A stretch of 64,000 nucleotides of DNA, from positions 27,011,001 through 27,075,000 of the forward strand of contig JAWZYU010000007.1 in NCBI GenBank assembly GCA_038380435.1, in the 5' to 3' direction. The notes beneath the pieces were generated by a model. That model did not search any database. It was not told the origin of the DNA and worked only from the letters and a program-made list of their open reading frames with translations. Below are positions 30,406-44,040 of the stretch, piece by piece; the first letter of the stretch is position 1; the number at the start of each line of letters is the position of its first letter. The DNA comes from Ryuthela nishihirai (lineage: Eukaryota; Arthropoda; Arachnida; Araneae; Heptathelidae). The position numbers and the translations under genes were made by a program.

Positions 30406-33400
30406 TCACTGAAACACACACACACACACCTAGAGAGAAACAAACATGCAGACACAGTTACATCTTGACATATATGCACACATCTACACGTACACACATT
30501 TCGTAGTAACATACATATTTACACATAGACACAAACACACACACACACACACAGAGAGAGAAACAAACATACAGATATACATACGTACAAGACAGTGTGC
30601 TTTAGTGTAATGCGGTGCCCTGTGAACTAAAGAATCTTTCTCAAACCCAAACAGTATAACTTTCACGTACGTTCTGATATCAAAGATAATGTGTCTTCTT
30701 GCAGTGCAGCACCCCCATGGGCTAAAAATCTTTCTCAAACCCAATCGTAGTGTGTTTTTGCACAGATGTGTTCCATGGGCAGTGATCGTTATCTCTATAG
30801 ATTTAAATGTGAAGCATAGAGTGCGTATCTCTTTGTATGAAATCGCTTATAATGAGAAAATATTTCCTTTAAAAGTGTGCTGGAGATATTTGGTGGTGAT
30901 TCAACCACACATTTAAGGTATTTTAATGATTTGAAAGCAATTCTGTCTTTCCCTATCCCTGTATTTATCTAATTTTTACAGTTGTTTTTTCAGCTATTGG
31001 AACTTATTTTGAAGTTATTCTGTCATGCGTCCACTGCATTTGAAGATATTTTGTCGTTCATTCATCAAATAATTTTAGCTCTTGACAAGAAAATGGGGGT
31101 GAAATACATGAATGTAATAAAAAAATTAATGTAATGGATAGTGATTTTTCTAGATCCTAGTACAGTAATATTTCATGTGAGAGGATGTCGGGACCTTGGT
31201 AGGAAAACAACACAAACGTTCATGTCTTACTATGGATCTCAGACCTTGGCTTTGTTAGATCCGAAGTAACTAACCTGCTGTCTATGAGATAGATTAGAAA
31301 TATTCTCATGCAGGAAAAATAACTAAACAAACATGAAATCCCGTGTTAGATTGCAGTGAAACACCCTATCTTTGTCGAAAAACTTGTGTTTGCAGCGAAA
31401 AATAGCCATCTTCACCCACACTTATGCGCTTATTCATGCGGTGCCCTGTGAACTAAAGAATCCTTCTCAAACCGAAACAGTATAACTTTCATATAGGTTC
31501 TGATATCAAAGATAATGTGCTTTCCTGCAGTGCAGCACCCCCATGGGCTAAAAATCTTTCTCAAACCCTATCATAGCGTGTTTTTTCACAGATGTGTTCC
31601 ATGGGTAGTGATCGTTATCTCTATAGATTTAAATGTGAAGCATAGAGTGGGTGTCTCTTTGTATGAAATCTCCTAGTACAGTAATATTTCATGTGAGAGG
31701 ATGTCGGGGCCTTGGTAGGAAAACAACACAAACGTTCATGTCTTACTATGGATCTCAGACCTTGGCTTTGTTAGATCAGAAGTAACTAACCTGCTGTCTA
31801 TGAGATAGATTAGAAATATTCTCATGCAGGAAAAATAACTAAACACATATGAAATCCCGTGTTAGATTGTAGTGAAACACCCTATCTTTGTCGAAAAACT
31901 TGTGTTTGCAGCGAAAAATAGCCATTTTCACCCACACTTATGCGCTTATTCAAACGTAGCGAGGGGACCAGAAACTCTGAAAAGAGATAGCGGCTTGGGA
32001 TAACCGACGAGAGAGCTTACATTACGTTTTATTGGTGGTTGAAGTCAGAGAATGCAAAGTCGGGTCTAGCGGATCGATTCTGGGACTCAACTTTTCATGG
32101 AAGTACTGAAAATATTGTTGTTTTCTTATAAACACTGAGTTTTCAGATTTTAAATTTCCAAACTTCTGTGGTTCTTTGCTGATGTTTTCTATATGCAAAG
32201 TAATTTGTGATATTCGTCCATCCGTGTGTACGCAATGTAGTATAGAAATGTGTATTCTCATGCAGGAAAAATAACTAATAGTGAAAACAACTTGTGTTTG
32301 CAACGAAAAATAGCCAACTACACCCACACTTATGCGCTACGTACCAGGGAACTATAGAACCAGGAAATCTAAAAAGAGCGTGAGATAGCAGCTTGGAATA
32401 ACCGCCGAATAGTCGTTTTTTTCTAACTTTCAGTATTTGCGTTGTAATTTTCTGTTTTGAAGCGATTTTTTACAACCATCCCACTACATTTTTATACTTT
32501 CTCTCTCGTCACAGTATGTTTTACAGTTATTGTGCCTTCCACTTCCAAAGAATTGTGAAAATATTCACCTATCCACTGAAATGTGTGTGCATTTACAGAT
32601 ATTCCAACACTCTTTACATTTTAGTGATTCTCATTGAATTTACCAACCATTTCGTTGTTTTTCTAATTTTCGTTTATGCATGTAATTTGATTTAACGACC
32701 TAGTCACATGGTATATCATGGGTAAAGTACTATCCATTTCATCTCTTTTCAGGTTTGTATGACAGTAAAGGAAACTTGCAATCAGTTTTTCATTCTAAAT
32801 GCTTGTTGTCTGCATATCACCGAAATTCCTCCTCGTATGCCTTCCAAAAAGATACATTGTAGGTTATCAACTCTAGTATTTGTCATCTTCAGGTATGAAG
32901 GCAGGAGCTGTGTAAACATAGCAGGGGTCAGTATCTGCCACCAAACACATCAGCTAAGAGGAGCACGTCAGTGTACGCGATATTGGCGTAGGTTTTTTTT
33001 ATGTCGAATGAATATTTTCATTACACGGGTATAGTCTTCTACCCGCTAGCGCTTCTCCGAGGAGCTAATGTGTGTCATCTCAATTTTAAGCATTCTAATA
33101 AGATTATTTCATAACCTAAAGGACAACCTTCTGCAAGGAATTATTAATTGCATTCCCTATAATATGGAAAACAGCATTCTCCCTTTGAATTTCATAGAAA
33201 CAAATTCTTAATGGAACAATAATGCTGCTTTTCATCGTCTGATAACAGTAGGAGATTTGCGTGCGCTTTAAATCTGAATGGTGTGATGTAGTGTGGGAAC
33301 ATCTCTTTCTCGTATCCAGACAGAAATGTTAATTTTTTCGAATTTAGATATTTGATTTATTGTTAAAGGGAAAATTAGACCTGATGTGCTTTCTTCTAAA

Positions 33401-36400
33401 TGTATATAGTTGTTAAGGTGTTCAGTGTTTCCTATTGCAGGATACAAAGTGGCTAAAACAGACAAAACATTTTTTGTCGGAATTACATACATTAACAATA
33501 GCACGTTTTCATTAGTAATTCTCTTGGAGTAGGGATATAACTAGGTCCCGCAAGAGGCCAATGTTCATTTCACTATGGAGTACAGTATCCACTATGTGCT
33601 CCTTCAAATGAGGTCTTGATCTTCTTGCACATTGAATCCGATTCTCTGTTTAGGGATGATGTAGGAAGACTTGTGACACAGTTACTTCGGAAAAACGGGG
33701 TTCAGTGTTCGAAGGGGAGGCTTTTCGCCTGAAGCGCACTTGCACTGTAAGGTACCATATAATAACTATTTTAAACTTTGTCCACTAAATTATTTTTCTG
33801 ATCGTAATACATGCAATTGAATTTCGTTGAAACATATTTCTTCCCGACACTGTACCATAATTGTGTATTCTTATGGAAGTTGAGTGATTCAAGTCACTGG
33901 TTCATTTCTAACAATAGTTTTTCAAGTAAGCTGAAATCTGGAGGTTTTAGCACGAAATCAGTTTGTTCTTCCCAGTATTTTCTCAGTGATACCCCATTAT
34001 TTAATTAGTTTTTATTTTTAATGAAGGAAATCGTTTTATCAGTAGCAAATATTGTCGAGCGGATAGCAGGGCCAGAGTTGAGATTTATCTCCGCAAAAAT
34101 CCGCGCCCTGGCGATGACGCTTCAGCTATCGGTACTGAGGTAGCGCGTTCAAATACGGCGACGAAAGCCAATATATTTTTTTTAAATACAGGAGACATAC
34201 TAAAAATAGTATGGACGTTGGATGACACCGATTAAATGCGCAAAAACTGATTTGGTTTAAAGAGGGGAGGGCTTAAAATATAGGTGGATCTATGAAGAGG
34301 GGAGGGCTTAAAATATGGGTTAAACAGGGGAAAAACAAGAAAATTCGAGAAGAGGACTTAAAATATAAGTCAACCAGGGGTTCTATGAAGAGGACTTAAA
34401 ATATGGTCGGTTGCGACATAGGGTTCAAAGTCCAATCTGAGAAGGCAATGTGGATTCTAGGAAATATCTATTTTTAAACCTTATCAGTGTCAAATGCAGA
34501 CACAGTGAAGCGCTGGACATTTGACCTTCCAGCTGAAAAAGGATTGCACCATATCGTGTGATGTGGCGAAAGTGCTGTTGCTACCCCCTAATAAACGATC
34601 TGAAGGATGTCAACAGGAAACGTACGATTTCCGATACACTGATAACAGTCTTTGTAAACTTTTAGGCTGGTGAGCGTCTAAAGCTAGATCTTATATACAA
34701 GTCCTACGAATAATTTAAACCAAATTTTATTAATATTTCTCTGGAACAGTTACTGTGTCATTCTTCTAGTAAAATACGTGGACCTTGGATCCGATGAGAC
34801 TTTTTCCCGAAATTAACGTTGAGGTACGCTAGCGATGGAATGATTTTTTTTTCCGATTAAACCCATCTAGAGTAAACTGATTTATTACGAGCGCTGGATG
34901 GTTTTAATAAAGGTGAGTGAGAGTTTTTATTTACTAGGGGATCGATTAACGGGGTTGGAAAAAATGAATCCCAAAGAATTGAAGTTTAATAAAAGGGAAT
35001 CGTTTAGCAGTCCTGGCAAAATGAATAGCAAAAGATTTTTAATAGAGGTAACTTTTAATAGAAAGGGTTTTAATTAATAAGAATACAACTTTGAGAGTTG
35101 ATTTTTACAATTGAGAGATTCTTTGTAATATTTGCTAAATTTTGACTATCAGTCCAGCTGCAAATAAAATATCAGTGGATTAGTGCAGGTAAGTTGAAAG
35201 GGTGCGTGAGACATTGTATTATTTTTTTTATAGTTGAAGTATTTGCTAAAACTAATGTTCCCCTACACCGTTAACTTGCATTCGTGATGGAACTAAAGTT
35301 TTTACGCAACAGTAACTGCAACGTACTTTGAACATTCTACTGCGTACAAAAAAAAAGTTATTTTTTTACCCGATTTCAACAGCGTGATGCGGCATACGTT
35401 CGCACGCAAACGATGTTAAAGACGGTTTTTTAGCCGACTTTTCTTCAGTGTAGCATTACTACGTGGAAACACAGATATCTGACGGGACCAACCCGATGGA
35501 GACTAATTTTAATAAGCCCAGCACTTGGAGGTTTAGGACGCGTCATTTCAAAAGGGTTTGTCTACATTGGGTACATTGAAACGCCCTTGTATCGTAAAGG
35601 ATAGAATTGGGAGAACCGTCTCGGGACTTGGAAAAATATCGAGTCCGAAAACCACGATAAAGAGTGCTAGTGGGTTTTCACGATGTAGGGCAGTGCTCCT
35701 GACACGGAAGCAGCACAGATCCAAGATTCATTCGTTAATAAAACCCTTGTGATTCCCCGTTTGGAATAATTTCACAGGACTTAACCATCCGTCAGTGAAA
35801 CGTTGTCCAGGGTGAGGATCCGAACACTGAGTCTTTTAGGTCGGCCCTATTACCCCTCAATATTTTTCATCGTGACGAGTATAATCAGTTTTTATTAATT
35901 TTTAACCCATCGGCATTTTCTGCGGGCCAGTCTTTTAAAAATAGTTACTGTGGATAGTCCTAGTAAGCGACAGCCAACAGTCACAGAGTTAAAAGAAATA
36001 AGTGTTACTGAAACGGACTTAAAATACGTGAGTTATAAAAAATACATATGTTAATGTGAAAGGACTATCGGGTTCATTATAAGAAATACGTAGAAAAAAC
36101 TAGTTATAAAGAATACGAAGGTTGTAAAAAACGTATTAGGTTAATATTTGAAATGTCTGATCCGTTCGACACCTTTCTAGGCCACATTAAGTACAAACCA
36201 TAGTCGAGTGCGTCCGGCTATCGAGCCCAAGATAGTCGGTTCGAATCTCACTGCAGGTGGAGGATTTTTTTTTTTTGGATGAAACCCATCTACAGAAAAC
36301 TTTTTTATTACGACCGTGGAGTGATTTTTTAATAAAGGTGAGAGAATTTTTGATGAGTGTTTAATTATAAGGAATAAATACAGAGAATATACAACATGTT

Positions 36401-37429
36401 TAGAGAACTTGTAAAAGGACGTGAGTTTGTGAAGTTTTAATAGAGGTAACTTTTAATAGAAGGGATGTGTGGTTTTGGTGAGTGTTTAATTAATAAGAAT
36501 ACAACTTTGAGAGCTGATTTTCTGTTAAAGAAAGTTTTATTTAGAGAGCTGCATTAGGCATTCTGACCGTTGTCATTCAGAAAGAGTTGAGTGGTCTTGT
36601 AAAATTTCAGATGAATACCTAGAGAGTTTTTAAATACAGGAGATGTACTAAAATACGTATTGGACACCACCGATTAGTTTTTTAAGGGGAGGGAGGTTTA
36701 ATAAGAATACAACTTTGGGAGTTGATTTTACAATTGAGACTTGTATCATCCTTTTCTGTGCAATTATTCTGAGGCGTGCATCAGCCGGTCCGAGGGAAGG
36801 AGGGGGCCTTAAAATATAGGTAGGGCTTAAAATATAGGTCAACCAGGGGGTTTGCAAAATCCAGGGCTTAAAATATGTGTAGGGGTCTAATCAAGAAAAT
36901 CGAGACTATTCGAGAAGGGGAGCTTAAAATATAGCTCAACCAGGGGGTTTGCAAAATCGAGGTTTTAAAATAAAAGGCGAGTCTGAAATAAAGAAAAATC
37001 CAGACTATTCGAGAAGGGGGGTTAAAATATAGGTAGGGCTTAAAATATAGGTCAACCAGGGGGTTTGCAAAATCGAGGGTTTAAAATATAGGTGAGTCTG
37101 AAATAAAGAAAAATCGAGACTATTCGAGAAGGGGAGCTTAAAATTAGAGTTAAAAACTAGATAGCACAAGGGGTTAAAAGGGGGAGGAATTTTAAATTAT
37201 GAATTATTAATAAGGAGCGCCACGACAGTTGCTACGCCAGGTCAATTTCCTGTTGATTGCAACATAGGGGTCAAAGTTCAGAAGACAGCGTGGCCCAGCA
37301 CAGGTCAATTTCCGGTCGATTGCGACATAGGGGGTCCAAGTCAAGAAGGCAACGTGGACGATTGCGACATAGGGGGGGAAAGCACTGTGCAAAGGGGGAT
37401 CGGTAGGTTGTGATGATACTACTCACGCA

Positions 37430-38110
37430 ATAAAAAGTAAATAAAAATAACGTATTCTTTATGTGAAACACAAAGGCAGTTTGCATGATAACTTGGAATT
37501 GCACCGTGTTCTCGGATTGCAACGAAATGGCCAGCTCCATGTCTTTCGAAATATATCTTTTACACTTGAGAATGACCACCTTCCGGAACTGCCAAAACAT
37601 ATCGCCATGTTTTATCTGAGTTACGTCATTATTCATTATTTATCAGGTGTTAATGGGTTTTTAATTGGTAACCTGGTACTTGATGTTACTTTTTTTGTCT
37701 CTTATAACTACTAAGCTATATAAATACTGCTTTGAATTTTATCATGTAATTTTCATAAATCTCGGTACCCTGTAGGTAAAAAGAGTAAAGTCATAGCACT
37801 GCGATCAGCTTAAAGATCATCAGTGTATTCTCTGACATTCGATGTCAATTTAACCAAACTCAGCTCAAGGAGCGATCTAGAGAGTTTAAACTCTCAAAAT
37901 GAAAGACAATTTCGGTGTGTTGAATGGGCCAATCAGAGAGCAGATAACGCTGATTATCTAGCTAACCCGATTGAAGGGAACAAGCTATTTTGAAGTCTCC
38001 TGAACAGAAGCATAAACTGAAACTTTGGTACTTGAGGTAGCCACCATGTCTTGCCTGAATCATAATCACCAGCACCAGACTAGTAATGCGATATTCCCAA
38101 TTTCGAGTTC
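37430..38110. other. Non-coding spacer after palindrome 1
   Basis: AT-rich. One 83-codon frame (37463-37714) shows no recognisable domain, and I do not call it a gene. Confidence 0.45.
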
Positions 38111-38425
38111 CCACTGTATCAGCGTTGAGATTTATCTCTCATAAGCTCCACCCTACTCTCGGTGTGAAAGGGAACACCGATGAGATTACAAAGGTCGCGG
38201 TCATTCTGATGGGTTGTTGAGCCCTGACCATGTATGAAGGAGAGCCATACCCTGTGCACGTTACAGAACATGCTGGAAGGCCCAGACAGAAAGCTCTCAT
38301 CTGTCTGCCAAGTGTAATCCAGTGGGTCCCCTTCCCCAACCTCCTCTGAACCTTTGTGGTCCTTATGACCTGGCGGTTTAGCCCATTGAATGCACAAAAG
38401 TGTCACTTAGAGGTAAACAACCCAA
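38111..38425 (+). mobile_element. SINE copy lacking the tRNA head
   Basis: GTTGAGATTTATCTC, GGAACACCGATGAG, GAGAGCCATACCCTGTGCACG, CCAGTGGGTCCCCTTCCCC, GACCTGGCGGTTTAGCCCAT and an AAACAACCCAAACC tail match the plus-strand SINE body in order. About 75-80% similar by eye; an older copy. Confidence 0.85.
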
Positions 38426-38429
38426 ACCA

Positions 38430-39550
38430 CAACAAAATTCAGCTTCAGTTAATTCTTTCAGTTTCTCTGTCAGCGAGGTAAAACTCTGGCTGGACTTTAA
38501 GGCTATTCATTTTTTTCACCTAATTGACGGGAAAAAAATTAATACTGTAGTCTTGTCCCTAATAGCAGTTGAACATTAGACCGAATGACTCCAGCACATA
38601 TCAATTACCGTCACTAATAAGATCATTTCAGTGAAAATGAAACGATGTAAATTAAAGCCTTTTGAAGGGTTTGAAAAATATGAATCATCATATTTCGTTA
38701 GTACCTGTTCAACTCAAAAAGAACTTTCATTAATCTCTTAAAACAAAACGTTTCGTCACTCCCTGCACCCCCCCCCCCCCTCCCGAAGTGAAGGGACAAA
38801 TCGTTGCTGCACGTGTTAAGTCCTTGATTGTGATATTTTATCAGTAAAACATCATATCTTTAGCAATATATGTTAAATGTTTGAAATTTTGGAATTATTC
38901 CACCGTCAGAGATTGCAATTAAAACTTTTGGGAGATTCAAAAACTATGAATCATAATAGTTTATCAAATACCTATTCAACGAAAAAATAATTCTTTGCTT
39001 TTGGAAATAAATATTATCACTAAAAACAAGAAAAATTGTGCTTGTGCTGATGGTGAAATGTTACCATTAATATTAAAAATTTCTAATATAATTACATCGA
39101 TTACAATATTGAAATGTTTGCCATTTTCAACTTTTTTCACTGTTTGATGGCGCAATTAGTTGCATGGAGATTTCGCAAGTACGAATCGTACTATTTCACA
39201 ATACCTAACCAACACAAAAGAATTTTTGATCCGTTTCTAAAAACAAAGAATTTGACAGACTGACGACAAAGTGAAGCATTCGCTCTTTTGTTTCTGAAAA
39301 GGAACAAAAAAAGTCTCCCAGAGGAAGCCTTTCGCTTATGACTCTATCAAAAGCAAATTATCCTTTGGACGCTACTATAACCTTTCAGTCTGGGCCAGAT
39401 GACTCTTACTTGAAACCCAAAGCTAGGATATCTTTAGGTCCTCTGACTTATTTATATATAATCTTTTGTTTATTGTAGAACTTCACATTTTCGTGCATTA
39501 TGATTAACAAGCAAATTTATCTTCTGTTGCTCGGATTTTTCTCTTTCTTT
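38430..39550. other. Non-coding AT-rich spacer
   Basis: Contains a C run near 38768-38780. No gene or repeat family recognised. Confidence 0.5.
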
Positions 39551-39554
39551 AAAG

Positions 39555-40217
39555 CAGTGATACTCAAACTTTTTTTTTGCTCACGGCACATCGTATATTT
39601 CGCCGTGAATACTGCTGGCACTAAAAATTTGGTGGTAATACTACGGGAAATTCGCACATGTGCAATTTGTCTTCAATAATAGCCATTTTTGTGGAGTCGT
39701 TTGTAAACGCAGAGAACTTTTTTTTAAGTTCTGACGTGTATTAAGGTTAGTACTACGCTGTGTGTATTAACGGTATGCTTTGTGTAAGGCCCGTATCTAG
39801 AAAAAAATCGAGGCAGGCCCCAAGGAACAAAATCGAGTCAAAAAAAGAAATGTCAAAGGGGAGGCCAAGAGATTTCATTTCCAATGCACTCTAACATTTC
39901 ATCCTCTACTTGAAGGTTTTTAAAAAAAATCTTCAAAAATGCATAAAATATAAATAAATTTAACAAGTTTTCCCTCTTTTACCTTTATTGTATTCTGAAA
40001 GGAAAGGGGGGGGGGGTTGGTCCCTTTGCACCCCCTAGATCCGTCCCCGCTTTGTGCCCTGCATGTTATCCCATTTTCATATGGATAAGTTTTTTATTAA
40101 ACGGAAAAAAGTTAAATGAAGAATCAGTTTCAGGAAGGAGCAACAAAATGGTTTCTAAATTTCCTTTTATCTACAATTCCATCCCAAATTTCTCGGCACA
40201 TCCTTTGAGAACCACTG
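39555..40217. mobile_element. hAT-like non-autonomous element
   Basis: The left end CAGTGATACTCAAAC and the right end GAGAACCACTG are related inverted termini of the CAGTGGTTCTCAAA type known from hAT/Charlie elements. Flanks CTTTAAAG (39547-39554) and CTCTAAAG (40218-40225) form an 8-bp target duplication with one mismatch, as expected for hAT. A CGGCACA motif follows or precedes each terminus. No transposase frame remains. Confidence 0.8.
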
Positions 40218-40573
40218 CTCTAAAGTATATGGGATTTCACTCTCCACGTCGCAAGCTTTCATTTCGCATAAAACGCTTACGATTGATTCTCCTCTACTAA
40301 TAAAATTTTGCCTCCCCTCTTTTTGGGGAGGAAATAATGGATGTATTTTGGGATTCCGAACATAGTCTCCACGTCAGAAGTTTCTAAACCCGAAAAAACA
40401 ATATTGTCTCATTCACAAAATGGAATTTTTCAAATAATTTCGTATTTCAATTCAAGTTCCAGCACTTGGATACAATTTGTCAGTCATAGAAAATTCTATA
40501 ACGAAATAAAATTAAATATGGGCAAATTGTGCTATGGTGGGTTTAAGTTGTGCAGAAAATTTGTACGTACTCG

Positions 40574-40640
40574 ACCTCTGTGGCAAGCAGCTGCTTGAGG
40601 GGGTATTTATTATTTATTATATTTAATAATGTAATATACA
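40574..40640 (+). mobile_element. 5S-type SINE tail fragment
   Basis: GACCTCTGTGGCAAGCAGCTGCTTGAGGGGGTATTTATTATTTA-like end; same tail as 11230-11290, including the ATTT simple-repeat terminus. Confidence 0.75.
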
Positions 40641-42479
40641 ATGAAAAGGAAAAGCATTATTTACAGGTTAATGCAATTTTATTAATATTAATGTAAATAT
40701 TATTAATACTAATATAATTAATGCAATTGTTATTAATGTAATTTGCCATAATTGAATATATTTCGAAACATTTGGTAAAAAATAATTGGGCATTTTTATC
40801 TGTTGTTAAATGATAAAGAACAGAAAGATGTTTAAAATAATTGAAACCCGATTTCCAGACCAGATGTAATGAAATATCGATTTCTGTGAATGGAGGGTAT
40901 AAATCAGATCCACCTGGGTTACTACAAATCGACCCGAATATATTTACTTACTATTTAGTATATTGAACGTCTTGTTAACCGGCTAAACGAAGGTTTGATT
41001 ACCAAGGGTGTAAGCCTTGCACGTCTCCGTCTACTCGGTTAACACATAGATATAACATGTAACTGAACACATAACAAATAACTCCTGAGCTAAAGTATAC
41101 CTAAACAATAACAGAAATCTTATTCCCCATTTAACTCCCAATATATTACCATTTCTTACCACCGCGATTTTACAGACGTCCGCACTTAATGCGGTGCAAC
41201 CAATCTTCTGAGCGTCCAACGCTCGACAAACAGCAAGGATATTGGCTAAAAGAAATACAACAAGTATGCACTAACATAAATTCACTACTGCATAAACACA
41301 TAAGTTCCCTAACTAGATAAATGGTATATTGAAGTTCAGACCTACTTTGATTAGATGAGGATGCGAAGGAGAACGACCTCGACGACGAGGAGTTGTAGGC
41401 AATTCTAACAGAGAGACATGGCCTCTTCTCCAACGTTAACGTATTTTTCATTGTTTCGTAATGAATTATTCTGTTGCGTACAACACTATTCTACGACTTG
41501 GTTTGTTACGTATAACAATAGTGAAGTCAACGCAATTGATGTCTTAGTTATTTACAAAGTCTTATCTGCGTTGCCAAAGGTATACTCAGAAACTTTCAAT
41601 GAGAGTTAACATGTTTTGGTCTATTTGTAATTTCTTTTATTGTATGCTTGAGTGTTTCATTTCTGGAGACTCCATTGAAAAACGTATGATACTCAGATCC
41701 ACAACCTTAACACCCCCCAACATAAGCACACTTGGGTACGCCTAGTGTTGCCAACTGTCCCGCATCATCAATATTTATCCTGCTTGTCGTACCAAAGCCA
41801 TATGGGACACCGCATTGACTGATCCGAGAATACTGTCGATCACATGACGTGCATTAGATCTAATATGAGAAATGAGCCTTAGGGACAGTTCAAACTCCAC
41901 TTATCTGTGCAACCCCACTCTTTAAATAGCTAAGACTCTCTCGAAATTCAGATGAAGAATCATCTAACTAATTTTGGTCAACTGCTCAAAGAGTGATTTT
42001 TGCTGTTTATTCATAAGTAGCATGTGCCGACGCAAACTTCTCATCACAAAGATACGATGTTCTGACCTGGAAATTATAATTGATATATTGAATTTGAATG
42101 GAAAAATTGAATGATAAGCCATTTGTGGAATGTTGCATTTTTGAGAATAATATTCAACATACTATTGATATGGATTGGAAAATATTAATGGAAAATGAAG
42201 GTCTTTGCTATTTTTTGAAATTTGTGGTAAAAATATGTTCTAAACCATTTTACATTATTATTATTTTATATTAAGTATAACGGGCCCCAGGCAGGATCTA
42301 TGGGACGGCGGAGGAGGGAGGGGAGAGATGTATAGTCCAACCAGGCAGGTGCGCAAGATTAAGTTTCGGTAGGGGGGTCCGAGAATTCAGTTTGGGGGAG
42401 ACTCCGGGAATTTAACTTCAGTGGAACAGAAATGTTTAGATTAAAGTTTATGGTTAAATTCTACCTTAACTGTGTATTA
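40641..42479. other. Non-coding spacer
   Basis: AT-rich with no supported gene. Frames at 41031-41451 (minus) and 41418-41609 (plus) are short and without recognisable features. Confidence 0.5.
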
Positions 42480-42823
42480 CCGTATTTCTTCGATTCTAAG
42501 ACGCCATCGATTCTAAGACGCACTTTAATTTCAGCACCACCAACAGACAAAAAGTTTTGCTTCTAAGAAATAAAAAATAAATAAATTGCTAAAATATATC
42601 TAACAAATATTTTTATTATAATAGAATTCAATTTACTAACAACAATAGTACTTATTTATCAGTAAGTATTCTATTCATCACTTCCTTCTGAATCAATATC
42701 AGAGTCTGATTCTTCTGAGCCGTCTTTTCTGCGATTCTAAGACGCCATCGATTCTAAGACGCACCCCGTTTTTAGAGACGTTTATGTGGGAAAAAAGTGC
42801 GTCTTAGAATCGAAGAAATACGG
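42480..42823. mobile_element. Short TIR DNA transposon (TA target duplication)
   Basis: Termini CCGTATTTCTTCGATTCTAA and its complement TTAGAATCGAAGAAATACGG are perfect over more than 25 bp. TA flanks both sides (42478-42479, 42824-42825). The GATTCTAAGACGC motif is repeated in direct orientation next to both ends. 344 bp, non-coding. The family is not assigned. Confidence 0.85.
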
Positions 42824-43024
42824 TACTCTCTTGGGATAGGAGGAGCATATCGAAATAACATAAAGCCTTTGATATTGTTACAAAGTCATATAATTAAACG
42901 AATTAATAAAAACAAAAACATGCACGTTTAATAAGCAAATGTCATGATGCAAATATTTTGCTTATAAGGAATTAAAAAAATTAATTGCTTATAATGTACC
43001 TATGACGTAAGCGGATGTGTGACG

Positions 43025-44040
43025 TCATAGATGACGTCTTACGATTTTATACGTCGTCTGCATCTTTGCCATGATGTATTTTCCATAGTTTTCTGATGCG
43101 AAATACAGGGGTGCCCTCTGCGTCGCCCAAATCCGATAAGGAAGTACCAAGTCGCATCCATAGGTCAGATAATAAGGGGATTCTTTGGTGGAAGTATGAG
43201 CTGCGCTCCGATAAGCCAATAATATAAAGGGTATAAACTCATCCCAGTGTACTTGCGCGGAATCTAATCATAATGCGATATTATGTTGAGAATGTTTGCA
43301 TTCATCTGTTCGCATAATCTATTGCTTTGGGACCGATATGGAATTGCTCGGCACTTGCAAATGCCTAGCTTTTCATAAACGGAAGTCATTACTTTTCCAG
43401 TGAAATTTCTTGCATTGTCACTGATGACAAACTGCGAGATGCTTTTGACGACGTAATCTTCCACGAATATTTTCGCTACCCCTTTTGCTGTCTGAGCCGG
43501 CATAGGACAGACTTCGGGCCATTTCGTAAAATAATCAGTAATTACCAGTATGTATTTATTACCCTTTTCCGTCATGGGTAACGGCACTAGGAAATCCATT
43601 GCAACTCTTTCGAATGGACGGGAAGCAAGTGGAACTCTTTCTAGATTCGACTTTCGCCTGGCCACGTAGCCTCGTCGCTCGAAGCAGGAGGCACAAGTCT
43701 TCCGTACATCTGCATACATTCCCCGCCAGAAATATTGAGATCGAATGTGTTGTAGCGTCTTCAGTTCCCCCAAATGACCAGAGCATGGCAGGTCGTGGCA
43801 GAGTTCTAAAATCTGTCCAGCTAAACTCTTGGATATAACTAGTTGTTGTGCGAGCTCATTTCTGACATCCTTCCTGTGTGGCCTGAATAATGGAAAAGCA
43901 TCCCGTCTTCCAGGTAAATCAGGCATCTTTTGCTGAAGCTTGCTGCTAGCTCCCTCTAAAAATTCTGTTAAATCCCTTATCTGGGTGTCTTCCCTCTGTA
44001 GATCCCGAAGCTGTTGCTTGTCTGCGAACTTGTTAGACAA
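43025..44040 (-). pseudogene. Gypsy integrase
   Basis: The 44040-43264 frame (258 codons) has an HHCC-type zinc domain (H…H…CASC). The catalytic core follows: Asp in MDFLVPLP, Asp in VISDNARNF, and Glu in LCEQMN (spacing fits D,D-35-E). Residues around the second Asp and the Glu differ from the usual SDxGxxF and GxxER pattern. After a break at 43220-43263 the frame resumes (43219-43025) with the HSSTxESPYYLTYG-type segment that follows the core. Catalysis is doubtful. Confidence 0.85.

Larger units (their letters stand above)
22009..37423. mobile_element. Giant palindromic mobile element, copy 1 (complete)
   Basis: 15,415 bp. Left arm 22009-29545 (7,537 bp) and right arm 29565-37423 (7,859 bp) are reverse complements around a 19-nt loop (29546-29564). 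Coordinates mirror with x+x' = 59432 without drift from 22009 to about 29165, so the outer 7.1 kb have no net indel; only isolated substitutions are seen (e.g. near 23617). Ends are AGTAGTATC…GATACTACT. CACGCA occurs immediately outside both ends (22003-22008, 37424-37429) while the further flanks are unrelated, so the whole palindrome behaves as one inserted unit. No protein of a known transposase, integrase or polymerase family is visible. The arms hold repeats, tRNA-like sequence and microsatellites. Confidence 0.9.

Noticed and set aside
22009..37423. The palindrome as a fold-back read or assembly artefact
   Set aside because: An artefact would mirror the flanks too. Here flanks are unrelated, a 6-bp duplication sits at both ends, a second copy with the same terminus has another fold point and other flanks, and the arms differ by a 322-bp unit and isolated bases. 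Not fully excluded without reads.
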